A stretch of DNA of 64,000 nucleotides from Brucella pseudogrignonensis. Lineage in GTDB: Bacteria > Pseudomonadota > Alphaproteobacteria > Rhizobiales > Rhizobiaceae. The position numbers and the translations under genes were made by a program. Below are positions 1 through 8,578 of this stretch, in pieces. Location of the stretch: positions 620,001-684,000 of the forward strand of contig NZ_JAVLAT010000001.1 of assembly GCF_032190615.1 (NCBI RefSeq), read 5' to 3'. How positions within the stretch are numbered: position 1 is the first letter of the stretch; every line of letters begins with the position of its first letter. The notes below the pieces were generated by a model. The model had not been told where the DNA came from. It saw only the letters and a list, made by a program, of their open reading frames with translations, and did no database searches.

Positions 1-1704
1 GTCGAACACCTCATCTGCGACAGGCGAGCGCACGGTCGAAACCGTTGCTCCCGTCTGACGGAAGTAGTTGGCGAGCGTGTGCACGAAGGAATCTTCATGA
101 TCCACCAGCAGGATCGAAATCCCCTCGCCGACTTTTGCCGCCACGCGTTCTTCCGCAACCTGATTGCTCTTCTGCGCTTCGCGCACGGCAGCGATCATTG
201 CGGATGCTTTCAGTTCGGTTTCTGCTTCTTCCTCTTCCGGATTGGAATCGAACAACAGCGTTGCACCGGCGCGAATCTCTGCCACGCCTTCCTTGATGCG
301 GATGGTGCGCAGCGTGAGGCCAGTATTCATGTCACCATTGAAATGCATCATACCGACAGCACCACCATACCATGCACGCGGACTGCGCTCGTTTTCTTCG
401 AGGAAACGCATGGCCCAAAGTTTTGGTGCGCCGGTCACAGTCACAGCCCATGCATGGCTGAGGAAGCCATCAAAAGCATCCATGCCATCACGCAGTCGAC
501 CTTCGATATGATCCACCGTATGGATCAGACGCGAATACATTTCGATCTGACGGCGACCGATCACACGTACCGAGCCCGGCTCACAGACCCGACTCTTGTC
601 GTTGCGATCCACATCCGAACACATCGTCAGCTCGGACTCGTCCTTCTTGGAATTAAGAAGCTTCAAAATCTGTTCGGAGTCTGAAATTGCATCTTCACCG
701 CGCTTGATCGTGCCCGAAATCGGGCAGGTCTCGATACGGCGACCATTGACGCGCACGAACATTTCCGGCGAAGCGCCAACGAGATACTCATTTTCACCCA
801 GATTGATGAAGAACGAATAAGGCGATGGATTGATCGACTTCAGACGACGGAAAATCTCTGATGGTGCCGTATGGCAGCGCTCGTAAAAAGTCTGTCCCGG
901 CACGACTTCAAACAGATCACCGCGCTTGAAGCTATCCTTTGCGCGTTCAACCAGCTTGGCATATTCGCCCGGATTATGATCGCCGCGTGGCAGGTCACGC
1001 TCGGCAGGTTTGAAAGCCTGTACCGGCGTCGCGCGTGCAAGATCATGCGTCGAGGAACCGCCACAGCTGAACTCGTAGCGATCCACCCAGGCGCGCGCCG
1101 AGTAGTGATCCGCCACAAAGATTTCGTCGGGGATGAACAGCACCAGATCGCGCTGATCGTCGGGACGCTTCAGCTTGTACTGGATCGGATCGAACTGGAA
1201 TGCGAGATCATAGCCGAACGCACCATAAAGGCCGAGATTTGCATCTTCTTCGGAGAAGAAAAGGCCTACAATTGCCCGCAATACGGTGAAAACCGAAGGT
1301 ATGCGCGAACGCTCTTCTTCGGTGAATGTGCCGGTGGGTTCAGCAATCGTCAGCTCGATACGATCTTCATCGGCCTTATCGACCTTCACTTCGGCCAGCG
1401 CCTGAACCGTCTTTAAGACGGGACGCAGCAAGATGGTACCGCGCTTGTTCAGCGCTTCAATGCGCATCTGACGCGCGCGTGACGTGATTACGACCGGCGG
1501 ATCTACAATTGCCGTATCCCATCGCGTATAGCGGCCCGGATATTCGTAATTGGAAGAAAACACCGCGCCGCGCCGCTCATTGAGAGCATCGATATAAGTC
1601 TCGATGGCTCCCTTATAAGCAGTCAGATGGCGCACACGTTCGACAACAATGCCGCCCGCTGTTTCGTGCGTGAATATCTCGCTATCCGCAATCTTCGCAT
1701 TCAT
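1..1704 (-). CDS. trpE(G): Anthranilate synthase, fused TrpE(G), 3' end outside window
   Basis: Converts chorismate and glutamine to anthranilate, the first step of tryptophan synthesis. The 568 codons present cover the whole chorismate-binding TrpE part and just enter the glutamine amidotransferase (TrpG) part; the last residues read [16 protein letters not shown], the start of a class I GATase domain, so the gene is the fused form usual in rhizobia and Brucella. The start at 1704 gives [20 protein letters not shown], which matches the family N-terminus; the ATG four bases downstream (1700) is out of frame. A leader peptide with three Trp codons and an attenuator lie upstream, so tryptophan attenuation is the expected control. 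The gene is cut only by the window edge. Confidence 0.95.
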   Translation of the reverse strand, partial: MNAKIADSEIFTHETAGGIVVERVRHLTAYKGAIETYIDALNERRGAVFSSNYEYPGRYTRWDTAIVDPPVVITSRARQMRIEALNKRGTILLRPVLKTVQALAEVKVDKADEDRIELTIAEPTGTFTEEERSRIPSVFTVLRAIVGLFFSEEDANLGLYGAFGYDLAFQFDPIQYKLKRPDDQRDLVLFIPDEIFVADHYSARAWVDRYEFSCGGSSTHDLARATPVQAFKPAERDLPRGDHNPGEYAKLVERAKDSFKRGDLFEVVPGQTFYERCHTAPSEIFRRLKSINPSPYSFFINLGENEYLVGASPEMFVRVNGRRIETCPISGTIKRGEDAISDSEQILKLLNSKKDESELTMCSDVDRNDKSRVCEPGSVRVIGRRQIEMYSRLIHTVDHIEGRLRDGMDAFDGFLSHAWAVTVTGAPKLWAMRFLEENERSPRAWYGGAVGMMHFNGDMNTGLTLRTIRIKEGVAEIRAGATLLFDSNPEEEEAETELKASAMIAAVREAQKSNQVAEERVAAKVGEGISILLVDHEDSFVHTLANYFRQTGATVSTVRSPVADEVFD

Positions 1705-1862
1705 GACTGGCAATTCCCAAGTGTTATTCGTTATCGAGCACTTCCAAGGCTCAGGCCCCTCAACCAAAGCGCATTGTGCTTCGGCTTTTTATGCTCACAT
1801 GCATTTCCCCCATAACCGGTTTCCACTTTTGGGAGACATGTGATGGTCTTATTCAAACAGCC
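1705..1862 (-). other. Untranslated leader between trp attenuator and trpE(G)
   Basis: This is the 5' untranslated stretch of the trpE(G) transcript downstream of the attenuator. It carries, at about 1798-1843, a copy of a dispersed repeat (reverse strand: CCCAAAAGTGGAAACCGGTT) related to copies at 30813, 45761 and 48538. No other gene is visible. Confidence 0.5.
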
Positions 1863-1898
1863 AAACAAAAAGGCCGCCCGGATAATCCCAGCGGCCTG
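1863..1898 (-). terminator. trp attenuator (rho-independent terminator)
   Basis: On the minus strand, AGGCCGC (1891-1897) pairs with GCGGCCT (1871-1877) and is followed by TTTTTGTTT. The AGCGGCC just after the trpL stop codon (about 1931-1937) can pair instead with GGCCGCT of the terminator's 5' arm, giving the competing antiterminator. This is the classic layout for Trp-tRNA-sensitive attenuation of the downstream trpE(G). Confidence 0.88.
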
Positions 1899-1937
1899 TT
1901 TCTAAACGCAAATGCACAAATGCCTGCGTGGCCGCTT

Positions 1938-1985
1938 TTAGCGAGCCCACCACCAGATTTTTGTTTCAATGCGCGAAATGTTCAT
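1938..1985 (-). CDS. trpL: trp operon leader peptide TrpL
   Basis: A 15-residue reading frame, MNISRIETKIWWWAR, ends in three consecutive Trp codons, Ala and Arg, the pattern of rhizobial trpL peptides. It lies 40 bp upstream of the attenuator hairpin and about 230 bp upstream of trpE(G) on the same strand. Ribosome stalling at the Trp codons would free the antiterminator. A purine-rich stretch (GGGAAGG) lies about 12 bases before the ATG. It is too short for normal gene finders. Confidence 0.9.
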   Translation of the reverse strand: MNISRIETKIWWWAR

Positions 1986-2080
1986 GGCGATACTGTTAGC
2001 CTTCCCTTGCATCGCTTGCAACTGGAAAATTCAAGCCTTGATCGCTCTCTTCACACTAAGCATAACGCTGACTGCACAAA

Positions 2081-2115
2081 GAAAATCCGGATCCAATGAA
2101 GCGATCCGGATTTTC
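2081..2115. terminator. Perfect 13-bp inverted repeat, terminator-like
   Basis: GAAAATCCGGATC (2081-2093) is the exact reverse complement of GATCCGGATTTTC (2103-2115), with a 9-base loop. T-runs sit inside the outer stem on both strands and TTTG follows on the minus strand. It lies between the divergent trpL and lrp genes, where neither needs a terminator, so it may end a separate small transcript. See the finding on 2081-2189. Confidence 0.6.
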
Positions 2116-2494
2116 CCTTTGCCCTTAATGAGGACAACTATGATGAAAGTTAGCAGGCACCTTTCATCAAGCCTAAACGGGCACCGCCCAAAATGCCAAA
2201 TGTATAAGTATAATATGACTTTTAGTATGCAGGGACATTACCATAGATTGTATATTCATTGCAACTATAAAGTGTATTAAATTGATCAACAGACTCATAT
2301 CGGCCGTTGGCAACGCATATTTCGAGCTGTCAACGTCATCAGCACTTCACCAGAAACAAACAAAAAATGATATATCAGGAGTTTTGTATGAGCGATTAAA
2401 CATTTTCGCCTTGCGTCCGCCGCCAATTTCGGATTCATTTCCGTCGCAGATCATTTGCAAACAAACAATAAGAGCCGTTCTTGCAGGCGGTCAA
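2116..2494. other. Gene-free stretch upstream of lrp, with hairpins
   Basis: No convincing gene. GATGAAAG (2142-2149) pairs with CTTTCATC (2161-2168) and GGGC (2179-2182) with GCCC (2186-2189), forming two hairpins next to the terminator-like repeat at 2081-2115. From about 2200 to 2290 the sequence is very AT-rich, suiting promoters on either strand. The reading frame of the downstream regulator stays open through 2282-2494 but does not look coding. Confidence 0.5.
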
Positions 2495-2968
2495 ATGGGG
2501 ACATCAATGAAGAATCTCGATGGCGTGGACAGAAGCATTCTGTCTGCACTTCAGGAAAATGGCCGGCTGACCAACACTGAACTTTCTGATCGTATCAATC
2601 TTTCGCAAACAGCAACTGCTGAGCGCGTCAAACGCTTGACCCGTGAAGGCTATATTCTGGGCTATTCGGCGCATCTGTCGCCAAAAATGCTTGATCGCTC
2701 AATGCTGGTTTTCATTGAAATCAAGCTGGACCGCACCACGCCGGAAGTGTTTGAAACCTTCTCCACATTCACACGCAGCAATCCCGACATTCTGGAATGC
2801 CATATGGTGGCAGGTGGCTTCGATTATCTGATCAAAGCGCGGGTTACAGATATGGACCACTATCGGCGATTTCTTTCTGAAGCGCTGCTCTCCCTTCCCG
2901 GCGTGCGCGAATCCCATACCTACGCAGTGATGGAAGAAGTCAAAGAAACATCGCATATTGCGGTTTAG
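2495..2968 (+). CDS. lrp: Leucine-responsive regulator, Lrp/AsnC family
   Basis: A 157-aa transcription factor with an N-terminal winged helix-turn-helix (DRSILSALQENGRLTNTELS, residues about 9-60) and a C-terminal RAM/AsnC ligand-binding domain. It is closely similar to enterobacterial Lrp, including LVFIEI, ECHMVAGGFDYL and the C-terminal YAVMEEVKET. The start at 2495 is chosen because AGGCGG sits six bases upstream and the protein then has the normal family length; the frame is open from 2282 but that extension is not conserved. ATG 2507 is an alternative. Monocistronic, divergent from trpL. The target genes cannot be read from context. Confidence 0.85.
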   Translation: MGTSMKNLDGVDRSILSALQENGRLTNTELSDRINLSQTATAERVKRLTREGYILGYSAHLSPKMLDRSMLVFIEIKLDRTTPEVFETFSTFTRSNPDILECHMVAGGFDYLIKARVTDMDHYRRFLSEALLSLPGVRESHTYAVMEEVKETSHIAV

Positions 2969-3045
2969 TTTAGCGTCGGCCTTTCTTCGCACAGCACCCA
3001 ACACGGCATACAGACTTAATTTGATATATTGCCAGAGGTATCATA

Positions 3046-3059
3046 CGGGTATATACCCG
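3046..3059. promoter_or_regulatory. 14-bp palindrome, likely MarR autoregulatory operator
   Basis: CGGGTATATACCCG is a perfect 14-bp palindrome ending four bases before the ATG of the MarR-type gene. MarR proteins bind palindromes of this kind near their own promoter, so autoregulation is inferred. Its position leaves no room for a normal ribosome binding site. Confidence 0.6.
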
Positions 3060-3063
3060 CATT

Positions 3064-3462
3064 ATGACAAATTCCTGCATATGTATTCATTTGCGTCAGG
3101 CAGCACGGAAAACCTCGGCCATTTATGACGAGGCACTGGCACCGCTTGGTATCAGCGTGGCGCAGTTCAGTCTGCTGAGAAAAATCGCGCGTGCCAAAAC
3201 GATCTCGCTCACAGAACTGGCAGGCATTGCCGAACTTGATCGTTCGACAATGGGACGCAATGCAAAGGTCTTGCAGAAACTGGGCTTGATTGAGCCTGCT
3301 TCCAGCGATGATCATCGTGAAACCACGATAGCACTGAGCAATGAGGGCTATAGACTCGTCAAACAAGGTGAACCTTTGTGGGATCAGGCACAAAAAGAAA
3401 TTGAAGTGCGACTTGGGCCCAAAGGTGTCGAACAACTTCAAACTCTTCTCGATGCCTTGTGA
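3064..3462 (+). CDS. MarR-family transcriptional regulator
   Basis: A 132-aa regulator with the MarR winged-helix core: ISVAQFSLLRKIARAKTISL and LAGIAELDRSTMGRNAKVLQ (recognition helix), then the wing DDHRETTIALSNEG. The start at 3064 has no Shine-Dalgarno sequence, because a palindrome occupies the spot, so the message may be leaderless. The MFS transporter gene begins 122 bp downstream on the same strand and is the likely regulated partner. The inducer is unknown. Confidence 0.8.
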   Translation: MTNSCICIHLRQAARKTSAIYDEALAPLGISVAQFSLLRKIARAKTISLTELAGIAELDRSTMGRNAKVLQKLGLIEPASSDDHRETTIALSNEGYRLVKQGEPLWDQAQKEIEVRLGPKGVEQLQTLLDAL

Positions 3463-3584
3463 TGATTGCCCATTGGGCTTGATTGAAAACAATGACTGAA
3501 ACCTGCAACGTTTCTAAATAGCCTGCGGCTTCCCCTTGAAATTTCTTACCGGGCGAAATCCAGCCGAAACAGAAAGTACCGAAG

Positions 3585-4877
3585 ATGATCTCGTCCCGCC
3601 TAGCCAGCTTTCTTGCACAGAGAAACATTCATTACGGATGGGTCATTGCAGGTATCACGTTTCTGACGATGCTGGCGACGGCGGCGGCCATGGGATCCGC
3701 TGGGATACTGATTGAGCCACTCCAACAGGAGTTTGGCTGGACCAATGCCAATATTTCATTCGCTATGGCGCTGCGCCTCGTGCTGTTCGGTCTGATGGGT
3801 CCATTTGCTGCTGCTTTCATGAACCAGTTTGGCCTGCGCCGCGTGGTCATGACGGCGCTTTTCATGATCTCATTTGGGCTTGTTGGCTCAATTTTCATGA
3901 CTGAGCAATGGCAAATGGTAGCACTCTGGGGTGTCATCATCGGTCTTGGCACCGGCATGACGGCGCTTGTCCTTGGTGCTACAGTTGCTGCGCGCTGGTT
4001 TGAGAAGCGTCGCGGTCTCGTCGTGGGCATGATGACGGCCAGCAATGCAACAGGTCAGCTTATTTTCATGCCAATTCTGGCAAGCGTCAGCCAGAATATC
4101 GGCTGGCGTTCGTCACTGGTCATTGTCATTGCATTTCTGCTGGCAGCCCTCGTGCTAGTGCTGGTATTGATGCGGGATAAGCCTTCGGATGTCGGCCTCA
4201 AGCCCTATGGCCGTACAGCGCCGATGCCTGCACCGGAACCAAAGAAACAGTTTGGCGCCATGCTGCTGTCTCCACTCGTGACGCTGCGTGAAGCCTCATC
4301 GACAACCACTTTCTGGGTCTTGTTTCTCACGTTTTTCGTCTGCGGTTTTTCGACGAACGGCCTGATCCAGACACACTGGATTGCGCTTTGCGGCGATTAT
4401 GGCATCGTTCCTGTCGGTGCTGCCGGGATACTGGCAGTCATCGGTGCTTTCGATCTGATCGGTACCATAGCGTCCGGCTGGCTTACCGACCGCTATGATA
4501 ATCGCTGGCTTCTGTTCTGGTTCTACGCGTTGCGCGGTCTTTCGCTAATTTATCTGACTTTCACTGATTTTTCGATCTACGAACTCGCACTCTTTGCGGT
4601 CTTCTACGGCCTCGACTGGGTTGCAACCGTACCCCCAACCGTCAAGCTTGCAGCGGAGAAATTCGGCCCTGAAAAAGCGGGAATGGTCTTTGGCTGGGTC
4701 TTCACCGGCCATCAGGTGGGAGCCGCCGCAGCAGCCGCCTTTGCAGGCGTTGTCCGCACGGATTACGACAGCTACACGCCAGCTCTCATTCTGGCCGGAG
4801 CCATGTGTTTTGCAGCCGCCGCGATGGTTTTCCTGATCAATCGTCCGAAATTGCAAACAGCGTTTCAAGCGTCATAA
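3585..4877 (+). CDS. Major facilitator superfamily transporter
   Basis: A 430-aa inner-membrane protein with about 12 hydrophobic segments and the loop 2-3 type motif (NQFGLRRVVM). It resembles MFS members of the oxalate/formate antiporter and monocarboxylate group: an N-terminal HYGWVIAGITFLTML, WFEKRRGLVVGM after TM4, and GWLTDRYDNR in the second half. It probably exchanges or exports a small organic anion, but the substrate cannot be read from the sequence. It follows the MarR gene and may be controlled by it. Its last 13 bases overlap the convergent Rsm22-type gene. Confidence 0.8.
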   Translation: MISSRLASFLAQRNIHYGWVIAGITFLTMLATAAAMGSAGILIEPLQQEFGWTNANISFAMALRLVLFGLMGPFAAAFMNQFGLRRVVMTALFMISFGLVGSIFMTEQWQMVALWGVIIGLGTGMTALVLGATVAARWFEKRRGLVVGMMTASNATGQLIFMPILASVSQNIGWRSSLVIVIAFLLAALVLVLVLMRDKPSDVGLKPYGRTAPMPAPEPKKQFGAMLLSPLVTLREASSTTTFWVLFLTFFVCGFSTNGLIQTHWIALCGDYGIVPVGAAGILAVIGAFDLIGTIASGWLTDRYDNRWLLFWFYALRGLSLIYLTFTDFSIYELALFAVFYGLDWVATVPPTVKLAAEKFGPEKAGMVFGWVFTGHQVGAAAAAAFAGVVRTDYDSYTPALILAGAMCFAAAAMVFLINRPKLQTAFQAS

Positions 4878-5833
4878 TGAGCATCGCCCCAATCAGCGCG
4901 ACGAGCCCAACGGAAAAGCTCACCGTCTCGCTTGGTCAGAAGCACATCTTCGGAAAAGCCATCATCCTTGCAAAGCTTTATCGAAACCTTGCCGCCGCCA
5001 ACCCGTGTTGGCGCGATAACCCGTGCTGATGCCGCAAGCAAAGGATCACGCGTCGCCGCGAGATAGACAAACTTCTCGTCTTCCCAAGGCACGTCTGCAT
5101 CTTTGGTCAGACGATGAATCCGCGAACGCGCAACACGGCGGGAAAAGTGGCACCAGTCGGGTGAGACAATCGGACAATCAAACTGATGGGTGCAAGGGGC
5201 TGCGATATGTGCGCCTTGTTCCAAAAGCACAGCACGCGCATCAAGAATGCGCTGCCAGCCAGCTGGTGTTCCGGGTTCCACAATCACAAACAAATGTTGC
5301 GCCGAAGCCCAGAGCTTTTCCACCAGTGCCTTGCGGTCAAGCGGTGCCAGTTCATCGAGCACATAAGCAATCGTCACCAGATCAGCCTGCGGCAGATCCG
5401 GCTTTTCTTTAATCAGATCTGCGGCCCGCCATTCGGTTTGAATTCCGATGTTTTCTGCAAGTTTGCTGCCCACAGTGCGGATTGCCGGGCTTGCTTCGAT
5501 CATTGTAGCGGATTGCAGATCAGGCCAGCAATCGCTGGCGGCCCACAGTGCAGTCCCCGGACCGCACCCCACATCAAGCATTGTCCGGGGCACGAAGTCG
5601 GGGCAGACGTCCGCAACACTCTCCAAGCTTGCACGCACGGCGGCATAGGTCGCAGGAAGACGCGCCGCCAGATAGGCCTTGGCAGCAAGATCATCCGAAA
5701 TATGCAGCCGTCCATCGCGGGTTTCCGCACGATAACGCCGCGACAAAACCTCGGATGCGCGTTTCAAATCCGACAATGCAACGCCCTCAAGCGCAGCATC
5801 GACGGCCTGACGCAGTCTTGATGGCAACTCCAT
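4865..5833 (-). CDS. Rsm22-family putative rRNA methyltransferase
   Basis: A 322-aa SAM-dependent methyltransferase-like protein of the mitochondrial/bacterial Rsm22 (mS33-associated) family. SAM-binding motif I is TMLDVGCGPGTALWA (about residues 84-98). A conserved CTHQFDCPIVSPDWCHF segment with three cysteines may bind a metal. Family members act on or assemble with the small ribosomal subunit; the bacterial role is not settled. It starts seven bases after the DUF2333 gene, so the two are probably cotranscribed, and its end overlaps the convergent MFS gene. Confidence 0.8.
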   Translation of the reverse strand: MELPSRLRQAVDAALEGVALSDLKRASEVLSRRYRAETRDGRLHISDDLAAKAYLAARLPATYAAVRASLESVADVCPDFVPRTMLDVGCGPGTALWAASDCWPDLQSATMIEASPAIRTVGSKLAENIGIQTEWRAADLIKEKPDLPQADLVTIAYVLDELAPLDRKALVEKLWASAQHLFVIVEPGTPAGWQRILDARAVLLEQGAHIAAPCTHQFDCPIVSPDWCHFSRRVARSRIHRLTKDADVPWEDEKFVYLAATRDPLLAASARVIAPTRVGGGKVSIKLCKDDGFSEDVLLTKRDGELFRWARRADWGDAHYDA

Positions 5834-5839
5834 TCTATA

Positions 5840-7081
5840 TCAGCGCTCCAGAACCTGCTTGATATCCACCAGATTCGAACGCACGCGCAGAATGTAAAAA
5901 CCCATCGTTGTCAGATGCGATGGCGTAAACCACGCGTCAGGATTGCCGTTGGACACGATAAATGGCTGCATATCGAGCGCCGAACGCAACTGCCGTTCCA
6001 TTTCGTCCCAGACTCCATCGAGGTGCTTTTCCGCCAGCACGCCACGGAAATCGGAATGGGCTGCACGCAGCAGGCCGTAATAGGCATAAAGCTGGCCATA
6101 AGCTAACCAGAAACGGTCATCGGCACGCGTATCGAACCATCCCGCATGATAGTTCTCTGCGCGATCCTTGAGAATTGCAGACGTCGAACCAAGATCACTC
6201 GCGATACGATCAACAAACTGGATCAGGTTATCTGCACGCGCATCAAAGGTTGCCTGGCAATTTTCCAGACGTGTATTGAACGCGCGCAAATCTTTAATCG
6301 CTGAACGATAATAGCTTGGCGTCGGTGTCTTTGGTCCAAATGGACTCAAGCCGAAATACCATGAATCTTCAGCAAACTGGAGGTTACCGCGTGCCTTCTG
6401 CAAATCATTGTCGATCTGCGAGGTGCCGCGCAGACGCCCGATATTGTCCACGAGTTCAATGGCCGTGCGTCTAACAGCGGCATTGATACCGCGCTGGAAC
6501 GACGCTTTGTTATCGAGAAACGGCGTGCGGTCCCAGTCGATGCCAAAGAAACCAAGCTTGTAAAGCAGCATGGACGAAATCCATGCATTCTGATTCACGT
6601 TGAAATCGGTCAGGTCAGCGGCAACTTCGGCGATAGCAGATGGCGAACACTTGCGCGCGGTCGACGGAATTTGCGCCGCCTGCATAGGCTGTGTCTCAGT
6701 CTCCTGCTGCGTTGTCGCATCGGCATCGCCGGCAGCAGGTGTAGTGTCAGTCCCGCTTGCACTGTTGTCAGAAGGAGTGGGCGTTGCAGCCAACGGCGCA
6801 ACAGGCGCGGTCGACACTTGCTCACCGGGCGTCACGGCATCTTGATAGCTGTATTTGGCGGGGTAATCGGGATTGAAATTCGTCCAGACCTGCGTTTGCC
6901 AGATGAAATAGACATAAAGACCGCCAAAGACGACCACGAGCAACGCAATTGCAACTTTCCACAAATTTCCGAGTTTAAGAAAAAGCCGCCACATCGCGCC
7001 AAGCGGCACGGCAATCACTCGCGCCAGTGCTGCAATAAAACGGCCAAGGAAGGAGAAAAAGCCCCGAACTGCATTCCACAC
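5840..7081 (-). CDS. DUF2333 family membrane protein
   Basis: A 413-aa protein of unknown function. One strong transmembrane helix (KVAIALLVVVFGGLYVYFIW, about residues 37-56) follows a short cytoplasmic amphipathic start. A Thr/Pro/Ala-rich low-complexity linker comes next, then a large extracytoplasmic alpha-helical domain matching DUF2333. The GTG start at 7081 (VWNAVRGFFSF) has AGGAAGGA nine bases upstream and is preferred over the in-frame GTG at 7147. It is the first gene of a likely two-gene unit with the Rsm22-type gene. Confidence 0.75.
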   Translation of the reverse strand: MWNAVRGFFSFLGRFIAALARVIAVPLGAMWRLFLKLGNLWKVAIALLVVVFGGLYVYFIWQTQVWTNFNPDYPAKYSYQDAVTPGEQVSTAPVAPLAATPTPSDNSASGTDTTPAAGDADATTQQETETQPMQAAQIPSTARKCSPSAIAEVAADLTDFNVNQNAWISSMLLYKLGFFGIDWDRTPFLDNKASFQRGINAAVRRTAIELVDNIGRLRGTSQIDNDLQKARGNLQFAEDSWYFGLSPFGPKTPTPSYYRSAIKDLRAFNTRLENCQATFDARADNLIQFVDRIASDLGSTSAILKDRAENYHAGWFDTRADDRFWLAYGQLYAYYGLLRAAHSDFRGVLAEKHLDGVWDEMERQLRSALDMQPFIVSNGNPDAWFTPSHLTTMGFYILRVRSNLVDIKQVLER

Positions 7082-7521
7082 TGTATAAAATCCTTCCTGC
7101 TGCCTGCAATTGCAGGCTCTCTGGCGCTCTCGTTCCACCAGCAACACTGCATCTGAAATGCAACGATCACCAGCCGGAAAATACTGCCGCTTGTCTCATT
7201 CTTCAAATAGAGTGTGGCGAGCTTTTCGACAACCATTGAGCAGCACCTCGCGCCAATTATCGCAGCTTTTCCTGTTGCGAGGGTTGAAACGAAACAAGCG
7301 GTGGGTAACATGGCACCCAGTCACCCCGCTTCGGCCAGAATTCTTTACGCGCCGATTTTTTGCCCGTCGGTCCAGAAAAACGAGTACAACACCCCCGGAA
7401 GTCGCAATCAGAAATATTTTCGCCGCAATGGTACTTGATCGGCGAAATCTTTGGTGTTTGCTAAAAGCTGGAACCGGAAAAACAATCAACCGTCAAAACG
7501 GCCCGGTTAATGGAGAGAAAA
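7082..7521. other. Gene-free stretch between DUF2333 gene and choX
   Basis: About 440 bp holding the divergent promoters of the DUF2333 gene and choXWV. Short open frames here do not look coding. A weak 5-bp inverted repeat (TGGGT...ACCCA) lies near 7300. I see no regulator gene and no clear BetI-type operator. Confidence 0.4.
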
Positions 7522-8490
7522 ATGAAGTCCACATCGACGCCTTCGCTGAAACACGCCCTGAAAATGCTGGCTGTTACCACGGCCATCTTTGCCCTTCCAG
7601 CCGCGGCACAGGCTGCCGAAGCTGAAAGCTGCTCGACCGTTCGCTTCTCCGATGTCGGTTGGACCGACATCACCTCGACGACTGCTGTGGCGACAGAGAT
7701 ACTCAAGGGCCTTGGCTACAAAACCGATATCAAGGTTCTTTCTGTGCCAGTGACCTATGCGTCGCTGAGCAAGAAAGACATCGATGTGTTCCTTGGTTAT
7801 TGGAACCCGTCGATGAGTGCCGATCTCAAGCCTTATCTGGATGATAAGAGCGTGGAAACGCTGCGCACCAATCTGACAGGCGCGAAATACACACTCGCGG
7901 TGCCAAAATATGCGTATGACGAAGGCCTGAAAGATTTCAAGGACATCGCGACTTTCAAGGATAAGCTCGGCGGCAAGATTTACGGCATAGAGCCAGGCAA
8001 TGACGGCAACCGCCTGATCCTCGATATGATCACCAAGGATGCCTTTGGCCTCAAGTCCTTCGAACTCGCTGAATCATCGGAACAGGGCATGTTGGCGCAG
8101 GTCGCTCGCAGCATTAAGAGCAAAGACCCGGTTGTCTTCCTCGCATGGGAGCCACATCCGATGAACAAGCGCTTTGAAATCGCTTATCTCACCGGCGGCG
8201 ATGATTTCTTTGGGCCGAACCTCGGCGGTGCGACGGTCGAAACCAATATCCGCGCTGGCTATGCGCAGGAATGCCCGAATGTTGGCAAGTTCCTGACCAA
8301 TCTCGAATTCCAGCTTGAAATGGAAAACGAGATCATGGGCAAAATTCTCGATGATGGCGAAGAACCGGCAAAAGCTGCGACCGCATGGCTCAAGGCAAAT
8401 CCTGCCGTGCTCGACAAGTGGCTCGACGGCGTGACCACGGTGGACGGCAAGGAAGGTCTCCCAGCCGTCAAGGCAGAACTCGGCCTGTAA
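7522..8490 (+). CDS. choX: Choline ABC transporter, periplasmic binding protein ChoX
   Basis: A 322-aa periplasmic choline-binding protein. A signal peptide (to about AAAQA) is followed by the aromatic-box motifs of Sinorhizobium ChoX: GWTD, GYWNP, VPKYAYDEG, EPGNDGN and LAWEPHP, which supply the Trp, Tyr, Asp and Asn ligands of the quaternary ammonium pocket. The start at 7522 has GGAGAG five bases upstream; the ATG at 7510 lies upstream of that site. It is the first gene of choXWV, giving choline for osmoprotection, carbon and phosphatidylcholine synthesis. Confidence 0.93.
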   Translation: MKSTSTPSLKHALKMLAVTTAIFALPAAAQAAEAESCSTVRFSDVGWTDITSTTAVATEILKGLGYKTDIKVLSVPVTYASLSKKDIDVFLGYWNPSMSADLKPYLDDKSVETLRTNLTGAKYTLAVPKYAYDEGLKDFKDIATFKDKLGGKIYGIEPGNDGNRLILDMITKDAFGLKSFELAESSEQGMLAQVARSIKSKDPVVFLAWEPHPMNKRFEIAYLTGGDDFFGPNLGGATVETNIRAGYAQECPNVGKFLTNLEFQLEMENEIMGKILDDGEEPAKAATAWLKANPAVLDKWLDGVTTVDGKEGLPAVKAELGL

Positions 8491-8578
8491 TTTTTGACAA
8501 GGCAGGGCCGCAGCATCCTGCGGCCTGCTCGCTTGCACAAAATCAAAACCAGAAAGAACGCAGCAGGAGTCACAATCG

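Noticed and set aside
2282-2494. Extended N-terminus of the Lrp-type protein
   Set aside because: The added 71 residues are unlike Lrp proteins, and a good ribosome site precedes the ATG at 2495.
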